NCBI GenBank assembly: GCA_027057185.1
Contig: JALUJE010000077.1
Coordinates: 6,371-12,389 of the forward strand
Length of the DNA: 6,019 bases
Source of the DNA: Helicobacteraceae bacterium
Lineage (GTDB): Bacteria > Campylobacterota > Campylobacteria > Campylobacterales > Sulfurimonadaceae
Direction: 5' to 3'
Below, one piece after another: positions 1-6,019 of the stretch (positions are counted from its first letter, which is position 1; each line of letters starts with the position of its first letter). The position numbers were made by a program, and so were the translations under genes. Below the pieces are notes generated by a model. The model made no database searches and had not been told where the DNA came from. It was given only the letters and a program-made list of their open reading frames with translations.

Positions 1-2
1 TG

Positions 3-803
3 ACACAAAAAAAAGAGATACTGCAGCTTCATGAACTTGAAAAGGCTATGAAAGCCGAAGCGATTGATGTGACACTCTATTCAACCGCCTCGCAAAGCGG
101 CTCACTGCATCCGGTTATGGAGACGATGGATCGTATCGTCGAGTATTTTAGCGCCATGAATTTTGCGGTACATACCGGACCGATGATTGAGGATGATTTT
201 CATAATTTTGAGGCGTTAAACTTACCCAGATATCATCCTGCGCGAGACATGCAAGATACCTTCTATTTTCAAGACGACATGTTACTGCGTACCCACACCT
301 CACCGGTACAGATACGTACGATGCTACAGAGTCAACCTCCCATTCGCATGATTGCTCCGGGTGCCGTATTTCGTCGGGATTATGATTTAACCCATACTCC
401 GATGTTTCATCAGGTGGAAGGTCTTTTAGTAGATGCAGTCGGACGTGTCTCTTTTGCCAATTTAAAATTTATATTAGAAGACTTTCTACACTATATGTTT
501 GGTGATGTTGCCGTACGGTTTCGTCCAAGTTTTTTCCCTTTTACCGAGCCTTCTGCAGAGGTAGATATTAGCTGTATTTTTTGTGAAGGCAAGGGGTGCC
601 GCGTCTGCTCAAAAACAGGTTGGCTCGAAGTATTGGGTTGCGGTATTGTCGACTCTAACGTATTTCATGCAGTCGGTTACAATGAGGTGAGCGGTTATGC
701 TTTTGGTTTGGGAGTGGAGCGTTTTGCCATGCTGATTCATCGTATTGGTGATTTGCGTGCACTTTTTGAAGGGGACGTACGATTATTGGAGCAGTTTAGA
801 TGA
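3..803 (+). CDS. pheS: Phenylalanine--tRNA ligase alpha subunit, partial (5' end outside window)
   Basis: Catalytic alpha subunit of the cytoplasmic (alpha-beta)2 phenylalanyl-tRNA synthetase, which activates phenylalanine with ATP and charges tRNA-Phe. The frame is open to the window edge. The ATG at 48 is internal, because the residues before it (TQKKEILQLHELEKA) already continue the family's N-terminal coiled coil. 266 residues are visible; full-length PheS is usually about 330-340, so some 65-75 are missing. Landmarks in order: DVTL and LHPV entering the class II core, EDDFHNFEALN and HPARDMQDTFY (about 190-265), motif 2 with FRRDYDLTHTPMFHQVEG (about 370-420), a C-x2-C-x4-C-x2-C cluster (573-608) followed by TGWLEVLGCGIVD, and motif 3 FGLGVERFAML (about 700-733). 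The alanine of the GYAFG phenylalanine pocket, equivalent to E. coli Ala294, is retained. The stop overlaps the pheT start. Identification is secure. Confidence 0.97.
   Translation, partial: TQKKEILQLHELEKAMKAEAIDVTLYSTASQSGSLHPVMETMDRIVEYFSAMNFAVHTGPMIEDDFHNFEALNLPRYHPARDMQDTFYFQDDMLLRTHTSPVQIRTMLQSQPPIRMIAPGAVFRRDYDLTHTPMFHQVEGLLVDAVGRVSFANLKFILEDFLHYMFGDVAVRFRPSFFPFTEPSAEVDISCIFCEGKGCRVCSKTGWLEVLGCGIVDSNVFHAVGYNEVSGYAFGLGVERFAMLIHRIGDLRALFEGDVRLLEQFR
788..791 (+). promoter_or_regulatory. Ribosome binding site of pheT
   Basis: GGAG inside the last codons of pheS, 8 bases before the ATG at 800. With the ATGA overlap, it fixes the pheT start and suggests that pheT is translated both by direct initiation and by coupling to pheS, which would help keep the two subunits equal. 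Confidence 0.7.
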
Positions 804-3136
804 TAGTAACAAAACAGTGGTTAAATGAGTGGATTTTCCTAGATGACATTACTACGCAGGAGCTACTTTCTACCTTAAATTCCGTGGGTCTGGAAGTAGA
901 ACGCCATGAACGTTTTAGTGTACCGCAACACGTTGTAATAGGTAAGGTACTCTCTTGTGAAAAACACCCCGATGCCAATAAGTTGCACGTTTGTCGTGTC
1001 GATATTGGCTCAGCCATCTGTCAGATTGTTTGTGGGGCTGCCAATGTTCGTGAGGGACTTTATGTGGCTGTGGCGACCATAGGAGCACACATGCCATCGG
1101 GCATGGTAATTCAACCGGTAGCGCTTCGTGGAGTTGACAGTGAAGGGATGCTCTGTTCGGCAAGCGAAATAGGTTTACCACAACTCTATGACGGCATACT
1201 GGAGCTCGATGAGAGCATCGGTACACTCGAACTCGGTGTAGCGCTTTGTGAAAACGTCTATTGTAATGATGACCTGATTGAGATTGAGTTGACGGCCAAT
1301 CGGGGTGACTGTCTGAGTATTAACGGAATTTGCCGTGATCTTTGTGCAGCATTCAATATTGAATTTCGAGAGCAGCACAAAAAGCATGTCGAAGATAACG
1401 GGAAAGGAATCGGTCGTCTGGCACATCTGGTACATGAGGATGTCACGGATGTTGATGTGTGCTACAGTGCTTTGGAGCTCTCTTCTGTTCAGTTGCCTTT
1501 ACTGGTGAGACTTCGCCTGGCGCTTATTGAAGAGCAGCGTGAGAATGATCTGGAGTCTCTGCTCTTTTATGCTACCTACTGCAGTGGTGTGATTTTACGA
1601 GCCTACTGCAGAACGTTTTTTGACACTCATGAGGGAGTCACACAGCTGCGTCTTTCTCGGGATAATACCGGTTTTACAACGTTAAAGGGAAAATCGGAGT
1701 CGGCTTCTGTCATCGGTGTCAATCAGAATCAAGCATCAATGTGCACCCATGCTAAAGGGACGCTGATTGTGGAAGCAAGCTACATTGCACCCGATACCAT
1801 ATCAAAACTGATGCATCATCATAATATACCTGCTGATGGACTCTACTACCGTACATCTCGTGGTACCGACAGTCATCTTGAATTTGGTCTTACAACAGTA
1901 TTGGAGCTCTTTGCATGTTGTTGTGATGCTTCGTTTTACCGGGGGGTTCTGCAGTTACTGCAGCAACGTAAACAGACAATTGTCGCTATCACATTAGATG
2001 AGATTAATGCCTGCATCGGCAATGCGGTGAAAAAAGCGAAAATAATACAGATACTTCAGAACTTGGGCTTTGATCTCTCCAAATCCAGTGGTAATGATTT
2101 TGTTATTGAAGTACCGTTGTACCGTCATGATATTGTCAATAAACAGGATATTGTCGAAGAAATCGTACGGCTCATCGGTATTGACAATATTGTTTCAAAA
2201 CCTTTTGTTTTTGCGGAACAGAACCGTTTTAACAGTGATTATGAGCGCTATAAAAAACGCCAATACTATCGACATAAAGCGGCATACAGCGGATTTTTTG
2301 AGAGTGTTCATTTTATATTTAATGAACGTGCTACGCTGGAGCATTTGGGATTTACATGTATTTCAAAAGAGCAGGATCTTCTCAATCCTATCACGGCAAC
2401 ACTGGATACTCTAAGACCGACGTTGATGCTCAATCTTCTGGAGTCGGCAAGTCTGAATGCCAAGTCGGGGAGAAAGCGTATTGCACTTTTTGAAATCGGT
2501 TCAGTCTTCAATGCCCAGCGGGAAGAATCGTTAAAGATGGGATGGATTCTTTCGGGGGTGAGCGAACGTGATGCCCTGAGTAACGCAGGAAAGCCGCCAC
2601 TGGTTGATTTTTCTTATGCGGTAGAAAGTGTTGCATCGGTTATTGGCGATATTGAATTGCGTCCTTTAGAAGAGATGACACATACTCTAGCACACCCGTA
2701 TCAACGTGCTAGAATGATTCAAAACGGCAGGGTCATCGGTGAGCTTTTTAAACTGCATCCGACGATTCAGCAAGAGTATGATCTGCCAGACACCGTGATG
2801 GCCGAAGTGGACTTTACTTTGTTGCCATATGGTCTTAAAAAGGCAGAAAATTACTCAAAGTTCCAAACCTCTTACCGGGATTTAAGTCTGCTAATGCCAA
2901 ATACTTTAGCTTACGATACCGTTAAAAAAGTGATTGAAGAGCATGCCAGTGATGAGGTGGTACGGTTTTATCCTATTGATAGATATAACGATGCCTCATT
3001 AGGTTCTGATGTGAGTATGACATTGCGTTTTGTATTGCAGTCAGATAAAAAGACTCTTGAAGAAGAAGATATTTCCACTTCAATGGATGGCATTCTTCAT
3101 GCACTTGGAGAGACGTTGGGATTGACACTGCGATGA
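800..3136 (+). CDS. pheT: Phenylalanine--tRNA ligase beta subunit
   Basis: Beta subunit of phenylalanyl-tRNA synthetase, 778 residues, close to the usual length of about 770-800. Domains in order: B1 (1-40); EMAP/OB-type tRNA-binding domain (about 42-150, with GKVLSCEKHPDANKL and RGVDSEGMLCS); IELTANRGDCLS (162-173); B3/B4 editing domain (about 200-375); B5 DNA-binding-like domain (about 393-465) with the metal-site pattern D444, D450, E453, E454; the catalytic-like B6/B7 fold with LNPITATLDTLRPTL (from 528) and LFEIGSVF (563-570); and a C-terminal FDX-ACB anticodon-binding domain (685-778) with YSKF at its start. The B3/B4 part is clearly diverged: the family MHAFD motif reads LRAYC (266-270), and the GG-rich loop reads IGVNQNQASM (305-314). 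E325 seems to match the editing glutamate. Tyrosine proofreading may therefore be weak or absent (inference). The start is fixed by the ATGA overlap and GGAG. Confidence 0.97.
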   Translation: MIVTKQWLNEWIFLDDITTQELLSTLNSVGLEVERHERFSVPQHVVIGKVLSCEKHPDANKLHVCRVDIGSAICQIVCGAANVREGLYVAVATIGAHMPSGMVIQPVALRGVDSEGMLCSASEIGLPQLYDGILELDESIGTLELGVALCENVYCNDDLIEIELTANRGDCLSINGICRDLCAAFNIEFREQHKKHVEDNGKGIGRLAHLVHEDVTDVDVCYSALELSSVQLPLLVRLRLALIEEQRENDLESLLFYATYCSGVILRAYCRTFFDTHEGVTQLRLSRDNTGFTTLKGKSESASVIGVNQNQASMCTHAKGTLIVEASYIAPDTISKLMHHHNIPADGLYYRTSRGTDSHLEFGLTTVLELFACCCDASFYRGVLQLLQQRKQTIVAITLDEINACIGNAVKKAKIIQILQNLGFDLSKSSGNDFVIEVPLYRHDIVNKQDIVEEIVRLIGIDNIVSKPFVFAEQNRFNSDYERYKKRQYYRHKAAYSGFFESVHFIFNERATLEHLGFTCISKEQDLLNPITATLDTLRPTLMLNLLESASLNAKSGRKRIALFEIGSVFNAQREESLKMGWILSGVSERDALSNAGKPPLVDFSYAVESVASVIGDIELRPLEEMTHTLAHPYQRARMIQNGRVIGELFKLHPTIQQEYDLPDTVMAEVDFTLLPYGLKKAENYSKFQTSYRDLSLLMPNTLAYDTVKKVIEEHASDEVVRFYPIDRYNDASLGSDVSMTLRFVLQSDKKTLEEEDISTSMDGILHALGETLGLTLR

Positions 3137-4416
3137 AAACATGTACCATTGAACCGGTTACCGCTTTTATGCTGAGTACCGATGCCATTGCACCGGATAA
3201 GTCCATCTCTCATCGTAGTGCCATGTTTGCTATGTTGGCACAAGGGAGCTCCCGTATTGAGAATTATCTTCGCGCAGAAGATACCATGAATACTCTGGAG
3301 ATCGTAAAACATTTGGGGGCAACAGTAGAAGATGACGGCAATATTATTACCATCACATCTGAGGGTATCAGCGAGAGTGAATCTATTCTTGATTGTGGAA
3401 ATTCCGGAACGGGAATGCGGTTGTTTTGTGGGCTTCTAGCATCGGCTACAGGACATTTTGTGCTTACCGGCGATACCTATTTGCGCCGTCGTCCCATGAA
3501 GCGAGTGACTGAGCCGCTTCGTAATATCGGTGCCAAGCTCGATGGTCGGGAATATGGGAATTTAGCACCATTAAGTATTCGTGGAGCCTCATTGAAGGCA
3601 TTTGAATATGAAAGTATGATTGCTTCGGCACAGGTGAAGAGTGCCATGATTTTAGCGGCACTTTCTGCAGATGGAACCTGTACCTACCGTGAACCGGAGT
3701 TGAGTCGTGACCATACGGAGAGAATGCTTCGAGGTATGGGGGCACAGTTGCATGTTGATGGACTGGTGACGACGGTTGAGCCGATGCAAGGACTGTTGTC
3801 GCCTTTGGATATTCGTATTCCGGCTGATCCTTCTAGTGCATTCTTTTTTGCCGTTGCTGCAGCGATTATTCCCGGAAGCGACGTGACAATCGAGGGTGTG
3901 ACGTTGAATAAAACACGAATTGAAGCGTTTAAAGTCTTAGAGGCTATGGGCGCAGATATTTCCTATACGCTCAAAGAGGATCGGTATGAGCCCATAGGCG
4001 ATATACAGGTAAGATATGCTCCACTTCACGGCGTGGTTGTTGAGAAGAATATCTCATGGCTAATTGATGAACTGCCGGCACTCTCTATTGCTTTTGCCTC
4101 TGCTGAGGGTACTAGTATTGTGAAAAATGCCGAAGAGTTGCGCGTGAAAGAGAGCGATCGAATCAGTACGGTGGTAGGTAACCTAAGAGCATGTGGCATT
4201 GATGTCGAAGAATTTTCAGATGGTTATTGTGTTACGGGAGGTGTCTTGCAACGTGCCTGTGTATCAAGTTATGGTGATCACCGCATTGCCATGAGTTTTA
4301 TTATCGCCGGACTCAAATGCGGCATGGAAGTAGAAGATATTGCCTGTATCAATACGTCGTTTCCCAATTTTTTTGAACTTTTAAACTCCATTACGGGGGT
4401 GATGTATGCGCATTAA
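3133..4416 (+). CDS. aroA: 3-phosphoshikimate 1-carboxyvinyltransferase (EPSP synthase), class II-like
   Basis: Sixth step of the shikimate pathway in the cytoplasm: shikimate-3-phosphate plus phosphoenolpyruvate gives EPSP and phosphate, leading to chorismate. The length of 427 residues is typical for the family. Visible motifs: DKSISHR (22-28; K23, S24 and R28 bind substrate), CGNSGTGMRL (88-97), RRPMKRV (119-125), SAQVK (165-169), RDHTE (192-196), NKTR (259-262), the catalytic Asp in WLIDELPAL (D312), RVKESDR (337-343, catalytic-type E340) and YGDHRIAMSF (380-389). SAQVK, RDHTE and NKTR are signatures of the class II, naturally glyphosate-tolerant type. The usual glycine of GDKS is replaced by proline (APDKS). 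The gene starts in an ATGA overlap with pheT and has no good ribosome binding site at normal distance (a GGG ends 12 bases upstream), so it probably depends on coupling to pheT. Its last 11 bases overlap ispH. Confidence 0.97.
   Translation: MKTCTIEPVTAFMLSTDAIAPDKSISHRSAMFAMLAQGSSRIENYLRAEDTMNTLEIVKHLGATVEDDGNIITITSEGISESESILDCGNSGTGMRLFCGLLASATGHFVLTGDTYLRRRPMKRVTEPLRNIGAKLDGREYGNLAPLSIRGASLKAFEYESMIASAQVKSAMILAALSADGTCTYREPELSRDHTERMLRGMGAQLHVDGLVTTVEPMQGLLSPLDIRIPADPSSAFFFAVAAAIIPGSDVTIEGVTLNKTRIEAFKVLEAMGADISYTLKEDRYEPIGDIQVRYAPLHGVVVEKNISWLIDELPALSIAFASAEGTSIVKNAEELRVKESDRISTVVGNLRACGIDVEEFSDGYCVTGGVLQRACVSSYGDHRIAMSFIIAGLKCGMEVEDIACINTSFPNFFELLNSITGVMYAH
4395..4403 (+). promoter_or_regulatory. 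Strong ribosome binding site of ispH
   Basis: GGGGGTGAT lies inside the 3' end of aroA. It differs at one base from GGAGGTGAT, the complement of the usual 3' end of 16S rRNA. The GGGGG core ends 6 bases before the ATG at 4406. The nearer-looking ATG at 4402 is an in-frame methionine of aroA and cannot start ispH. This is the strongest initiation signal in the window. Confidence 0.75.
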
Positions 4417-5233
4417 ACTTGCTCAAAAGTATGGATTCTGTTTCGGGGTGAAGCGCGCCATTAAAATTGCCGAAGAGAACCAGAATTCTGCAACGTACGG
4501 GCCACTCATCCACAATGCCAATGAGATTGACCGTCTCAAAAAAAATTTCAATGTTGCACTTACGAATGATCTGAATGATTTTCAAACGGGTGATACCGCA
4601 GTAATTCGTACTCATGGCATTCCTAAAGAGGAACTGTCACAACTGAAAGCGCGTAAGGTTGATGTCATTGATGCGACCTGTCCTTATGTGACCAAACCAC
4701 AACAAATCTGTGAAGAGATGAGTCGGGAGGGTTACAGCATTGTAATTTTCGGTGATGAAAAGCATCCTGAAATACGAGGTGTCAGAAGTTATGCCAATGA
4801 TGCGGTCGTCGTAACGGATATTGATAATCTTAAAAGATTGCATCTCAAAGAGAAAATTGCACTGGTCGCCCAGACTACCCGAAAAGTCGATGAATATATG
4901 AAGATTGCCAACTATCTAATTCCACGTTACAAAGAGGTGCGGGTATTCAATACTATTTGTAATGCAACCTTTGAAAATCAGGAGGCAGTTGAAGCACTTT
5001 CCCATGAAGCAGATGTCATGATTGTTATTGGTGGGAAAAATTCGTCAAATACCAAGCAACTTTTTAGCATTGCTTTGAGCTATTGTCCTGAGAGTTATCA
5101 TATTGAAGATGAGAAAGATCTTGAGGAAAAATGGTTTCATAACAAAAAGCTTTGCGGTATCAGTGCCGGAGCATCAACCCCGGACTGGATTATTCAAAAT
5201 GTTGTGAATGCTATTGAGTCGTTAGCACATTAG
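4406..5233 (+). CDS. ispH: 4-hydroxy-3-methylbut-2-enyl diphosphate reductase
   Basis: Last enzyme of the MEP (non-mevalonate) pathway, also called LytB. It is a cytoplasmic [4Fe-4S] protein that reduces HMBPP to isopentenyl and dimethylallyl diphosphate, used for quinone side chains, undecaprenyl lipid carriers and tRNA modification. At 275 residues it is compact compared with the E. coli enzyme (about 316). The three cluster cysteines are present: C12 in GFCFGVKRA, C92 in ATCPYV and C185 in NTICNAT. Substrate residues are also present: H36 in LIHN, H70 in RTHG, H120 and E122 in HPEIRG, T157 in QTT, the NSSNT segment at 212-216, and SAGASTP near 253-259. The fold is complete from the first residue, so the start at 4406 is secure. 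The gene ends with two in-frame TAG codons in a row (5231-5236). It closes the coupled pheS-ispH unit and lies directly upstream of rpsA. Confidence 0.97.
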   Translation: MRIKLAQKYGFCFGVKRAIKIAEENQNSATYGPLIHNANEIDRLKKNFNVALTNDLNDFQTGDTAVIRTHGIPKEELSQLKARKVDVIDATCPYVTKPQQICEEMSREGYSIVIFGDEKHPEIRGVRSYANDAVVVTDIDNLKRLHLKEKIALVAQTTRKVDEYMKIANYLIPRYKEVRVFNTICNATFENQEAVEALSHEADVMIVIGGKNSSNTKQLFSIALSYCPESYHIEDEKDLEEKWFHNKKLCGISAGASTPDWIIQNVVNAIESLAH

Positions 5234-5268
5234 TAGCTTCATTTTTTACATATTGACTCGTAAACCCC

Positions 5269-5289
5269 TTTAAAGCGTCTTTAAATTTT
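5269..5289 (+). terminator. Possible weak hairpin terminator after ispH
   Basis: A perfect 7-base stem, TTTAAAG and CTTTAAA (5269-5275 with 5279-5285), closes a 3-base CGT loop and is followed by TTTT. It lies 36 bases after the ispH stop. The stem has only one G-C pair, so as an intrinsic terminator it would be weak. The same AT-rich stretch lies where an UP element of the rpsA promoter would be, which is an equally good explanation. Confidence 0.25.
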
Positions 5290-5297
5290 AAAATTCA

Positions 5298-5326
5298 TGG
5301 AAAAACCAGTAGTTTTAGTGTATAAT
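5298..5326 (+). promoter_or_regulatory. Predicted sigma-70 promoter of rpsA
   Basis: A perfect TATAAT at 5321-5326 is preceded at exactly 17 bases by TGGAAA (5298-5303), a 4-of-6 match to the -35 consensus TTGACA. An AT-rich tract, including the 12-base palindrome AATTTTAAAATT (5284-5295), lies just upstream where an UP element would be. T-rich sequence between the boxes fits Campylobacterota promoters, where the -35 box is often poor. Transcription would start near 5333 and give a leader of about 25 bases. This gives rpsA its own high-level promoter apart from the upstream operon. Confidence 0.7.
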
Positions 5327-5345
5327 CAGCCAATTTTTATGTAAC

Positions 5346-5350
5346 AGGGG
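5346..5350 (+). promoter_or_regulatory. Ribosome binding site of rpsA
   Basis: AGGGG ends 7 bases before the ATG at 5358 and supports that start. A second purine run, TAGG at 5353-5356, is too close to the ATG to serve. The site lies within the right arm of the 9-base inverted repeat. Confidence 0.6.
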
Positions 5351-5357
5351 TTTAGGT

Positions 5358-6019
5358 ATGGCTTTCGATAACGAAGCATTAGAAGAGGAAAATTTTGCAG
5401 AGATGTTTGAGGCATCGTGTAAAGAACAGGAGTCAAACAGGATAGCTGAGGGCGAAATTGTAGAGATTCAAGAGGATGAGAACAGAGCTCTGGTCGGTGT
5501 AGGTGAGAAGCTCGAAGGTATTCTTTCGTTAGATGAGATTCGTGATGCAGAGGGGAATCTAAAACTGGGTGTCGGCGATGCCATTACAGTGATGATTACG
5601 GGACACTATAATGAGCGTCCAAAAATTTCTCATGCAAAAGTACTTGAACAGCAGAAAACGGTTGAGTTTATCAATGCTAATAAGGACGACTATGAACACC
5701 TCATTATTGAAGGTGTTGTAACCAAGAAAAATAAAGGTGGCTATATTATTGAATCGGACTCGGTCAATTTCTTTATGCCAAAATCGCTCGCGGCATTTAA
5801 AGATACCGATCAGGTAGTCGGTCGTACTATTAAAGCCCAGGTGGTAAAACTTGATCCAAGTGACAACTCTATTGTCGTATCGCGCCGTAAGCTGTTCAAT
5901 GAAGATCGTAAACGTAAAAAAGAGATTATTGACAACCTGATGGAAGACAATAAAGTGGTTGAAGGGGTTATCAAAAAAATCACCAGTTACGGTATGTTTG
6001 TTGATGTTGGCGGTGTTGA
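5358..6019 (+). CDS. rpsA: 30S ribosomal protein S1, partial (3' end outside window)
   Basis: S1 binds mRNA and brings it to the 30S subunit through tandem OB-fold S1 domains. 220 complete codons are visible and the frame is open at the window edge; the full protein normally has about 550 residues and up to six S1 domains. An acidic N-terminal segment contains ENFAEMFEASCKEQE (11-25), which matches the E. coli ESFAQLFEESLKE segment that anchors S1 to protein S2. S1 domain 1 covers about 29-96 (EGEIVEI, LVGVGEKLEGILSLDEI), domain 2 about 115-178 (IIEGVVTKKNKGGYII, ending IVVSRRKL), and domain 3 begins near 199 (VVEGVIKKITSYGMFVDVGG). The start is supported by the ribosome binding site and the promoter. 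The gene directly follows ispH; in Clostridia these two are fused into one protein. Identification is secure; the number of downstream domains cannot be seen. Confidence 0.96.
   Translation, partial: MAFDNEALEEENFAEMFEASCKEQESNRIAEGEIVEIQEDENRALVGVGEKLEGILSLDEIRDAEGNLKLGVGDAITVMITGHYNERPKISHAKVLEQQKTVEFINANKDDYEHLIIEGVVTKKNKGGYIIESDSVNFFMPKSLAAFKDTDQVVGRTIKAQVVKLDPSDNSIVVSRRKLFNEDRKRKKEIIDNLMEDNKVVEGVIKKITSYGMFVDVGGV

Larger units (their letters stand above)
5261..5354. repeat. 9-base inverted repeat flanking the rpsA promoter
   Basis: TAAACCCCT at 5261-5269 is the exact reverse complement of AGGGGTTTA at 5346-5354. The arms are 76 bases apart, so the pair encloses the predicted promoter. 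The right arm contains the rpsA ribosome binding site. In a transcript reading through from ispH the arms could pair and mask that site. A transcript from the rpsA promoter itself would lack the left arm. A protein-binding role, or chance, are alternatives. Confidence 0.4.

Noticed and set aside
7..14. Run of eight A residues in pheS as a phase-variable or frameshifting tract
   Set aside because: pheS is essential and the tract simply encodes lysines in a normal N-terminal helix; no alternative frame of interest follows.
48..50. ATG as a start for pheS
   Set aside because: The frame is open upstream to the window edge with family-like helical sequence, and starting here would remove the N-terminal coiled coil. 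The true start is outside the window.
796..1446. Several minus-strand open frames opposite the first part of pheT
   Set aside because: They lie fully opposite a conserved coding region, overlap one another, show no recognisable domain and have compositions expected of antisense shadows.
2070..2414. 114-codon plus-strand frame inside pheT
   Set aside because: It is out of frame with conserved B5 and catalytic-like domain sequence and encodes no recognisable protein; an out-of-frame shadow of pheT.
3236..3251. TTGGCAC-like start of a sigma-54 promoter in aroA
   Set aside because: The -12 part (TTGC at the right spacing) is missing and no gene starts nearby.
3244..3253. 10-base palindrome GGGAGCTCCC in aroA
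   Set aside because: Palindromes of this length are expected several times in 6 kb, and the site lies in conserved coding sequence without promoter context.
3464..3745. 93-codon minus-strand frame within aroA
   Set aside because: It is opposite the conserved RPM, SAQVK and RDHTE motifs of aroA and has no family resemblance.
5253..5258. TTGACT as a -35 box
   Set aside because: No acceptable -10 hexamer lies 16-18 bases downstream, and the box is too far from TATAAT at 5321.
5339..5344. ATGTAA start-stop minimal open frame in the rpsA leader
   Set aside because: It has no ribosome binding site of its own and six bases can easily match by chance.

Overview
This window is an ordinary housekeeping stretch, most likely from a member of the Campylobacterota (formerly Epsilonproteobacteria). 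The assignment rests on the gene order pheS-pheT-aroA-ispH-rpsA, on the diverged B3/B4 part of PheT, on the AroA loop that lacks the usual glycine before Asp-Lys-Ser, and on a compact 275-residue IspH. By eye the base composition is moderate rather than strongly AT-rich. That fits a free-living sulfur- or hydrogen-oxidising relative (Sulfurimonas, Sulfuricurvum or Sulfurovum type) better than Campylobacter or Helicobacter, but the genus is inference. All five genes lie on the + strand.

Layout: the window opens inside pheS (3-803, 5' end missing). pheT (800-3136) and aroA (3133-4416) follow, each joined to the gene before by a 4-base ATGA stop/start overlap. ispH (4406-5233) overlaps the end of aroA by 11 bases and has a very strong ribosome binding site. 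The four genes look like one translationally coupled transcription unit. A 124-base intergenic stretch (5234-5357) holds a small AT-rich hairpin, a good sigma-70 type promoter with a perfect TATAAT, and a 9-base inverted repeat whose right arm covers the rpsA ribosome binding site. rpsA begins at 5358 and runs off the end of the window inside its third S1 domain.

How the genes fit together: PheS and PheT form the phenylalanyl-tRNA synthetase. AroA makes the chorismate precursor EPSP, from which phenylalanine and the menaquinone head group derive. IspH makes the isoprenoid precursors, including those for quinone tails. Ribosomal protein S1 recruits mRNA to the 30S subunit. The cluster therefore couples aromatic and isoprenoid supply with translation.

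I found no mobile element, CRISPR array, RNA gene, defence system or undescribed pathway. The points most worth a second look are the apparent loss of proofreading residues in the PheT editing domain, the four-cysteine cluster in PheS, and the rpsA promoter region with its inverted repeat.
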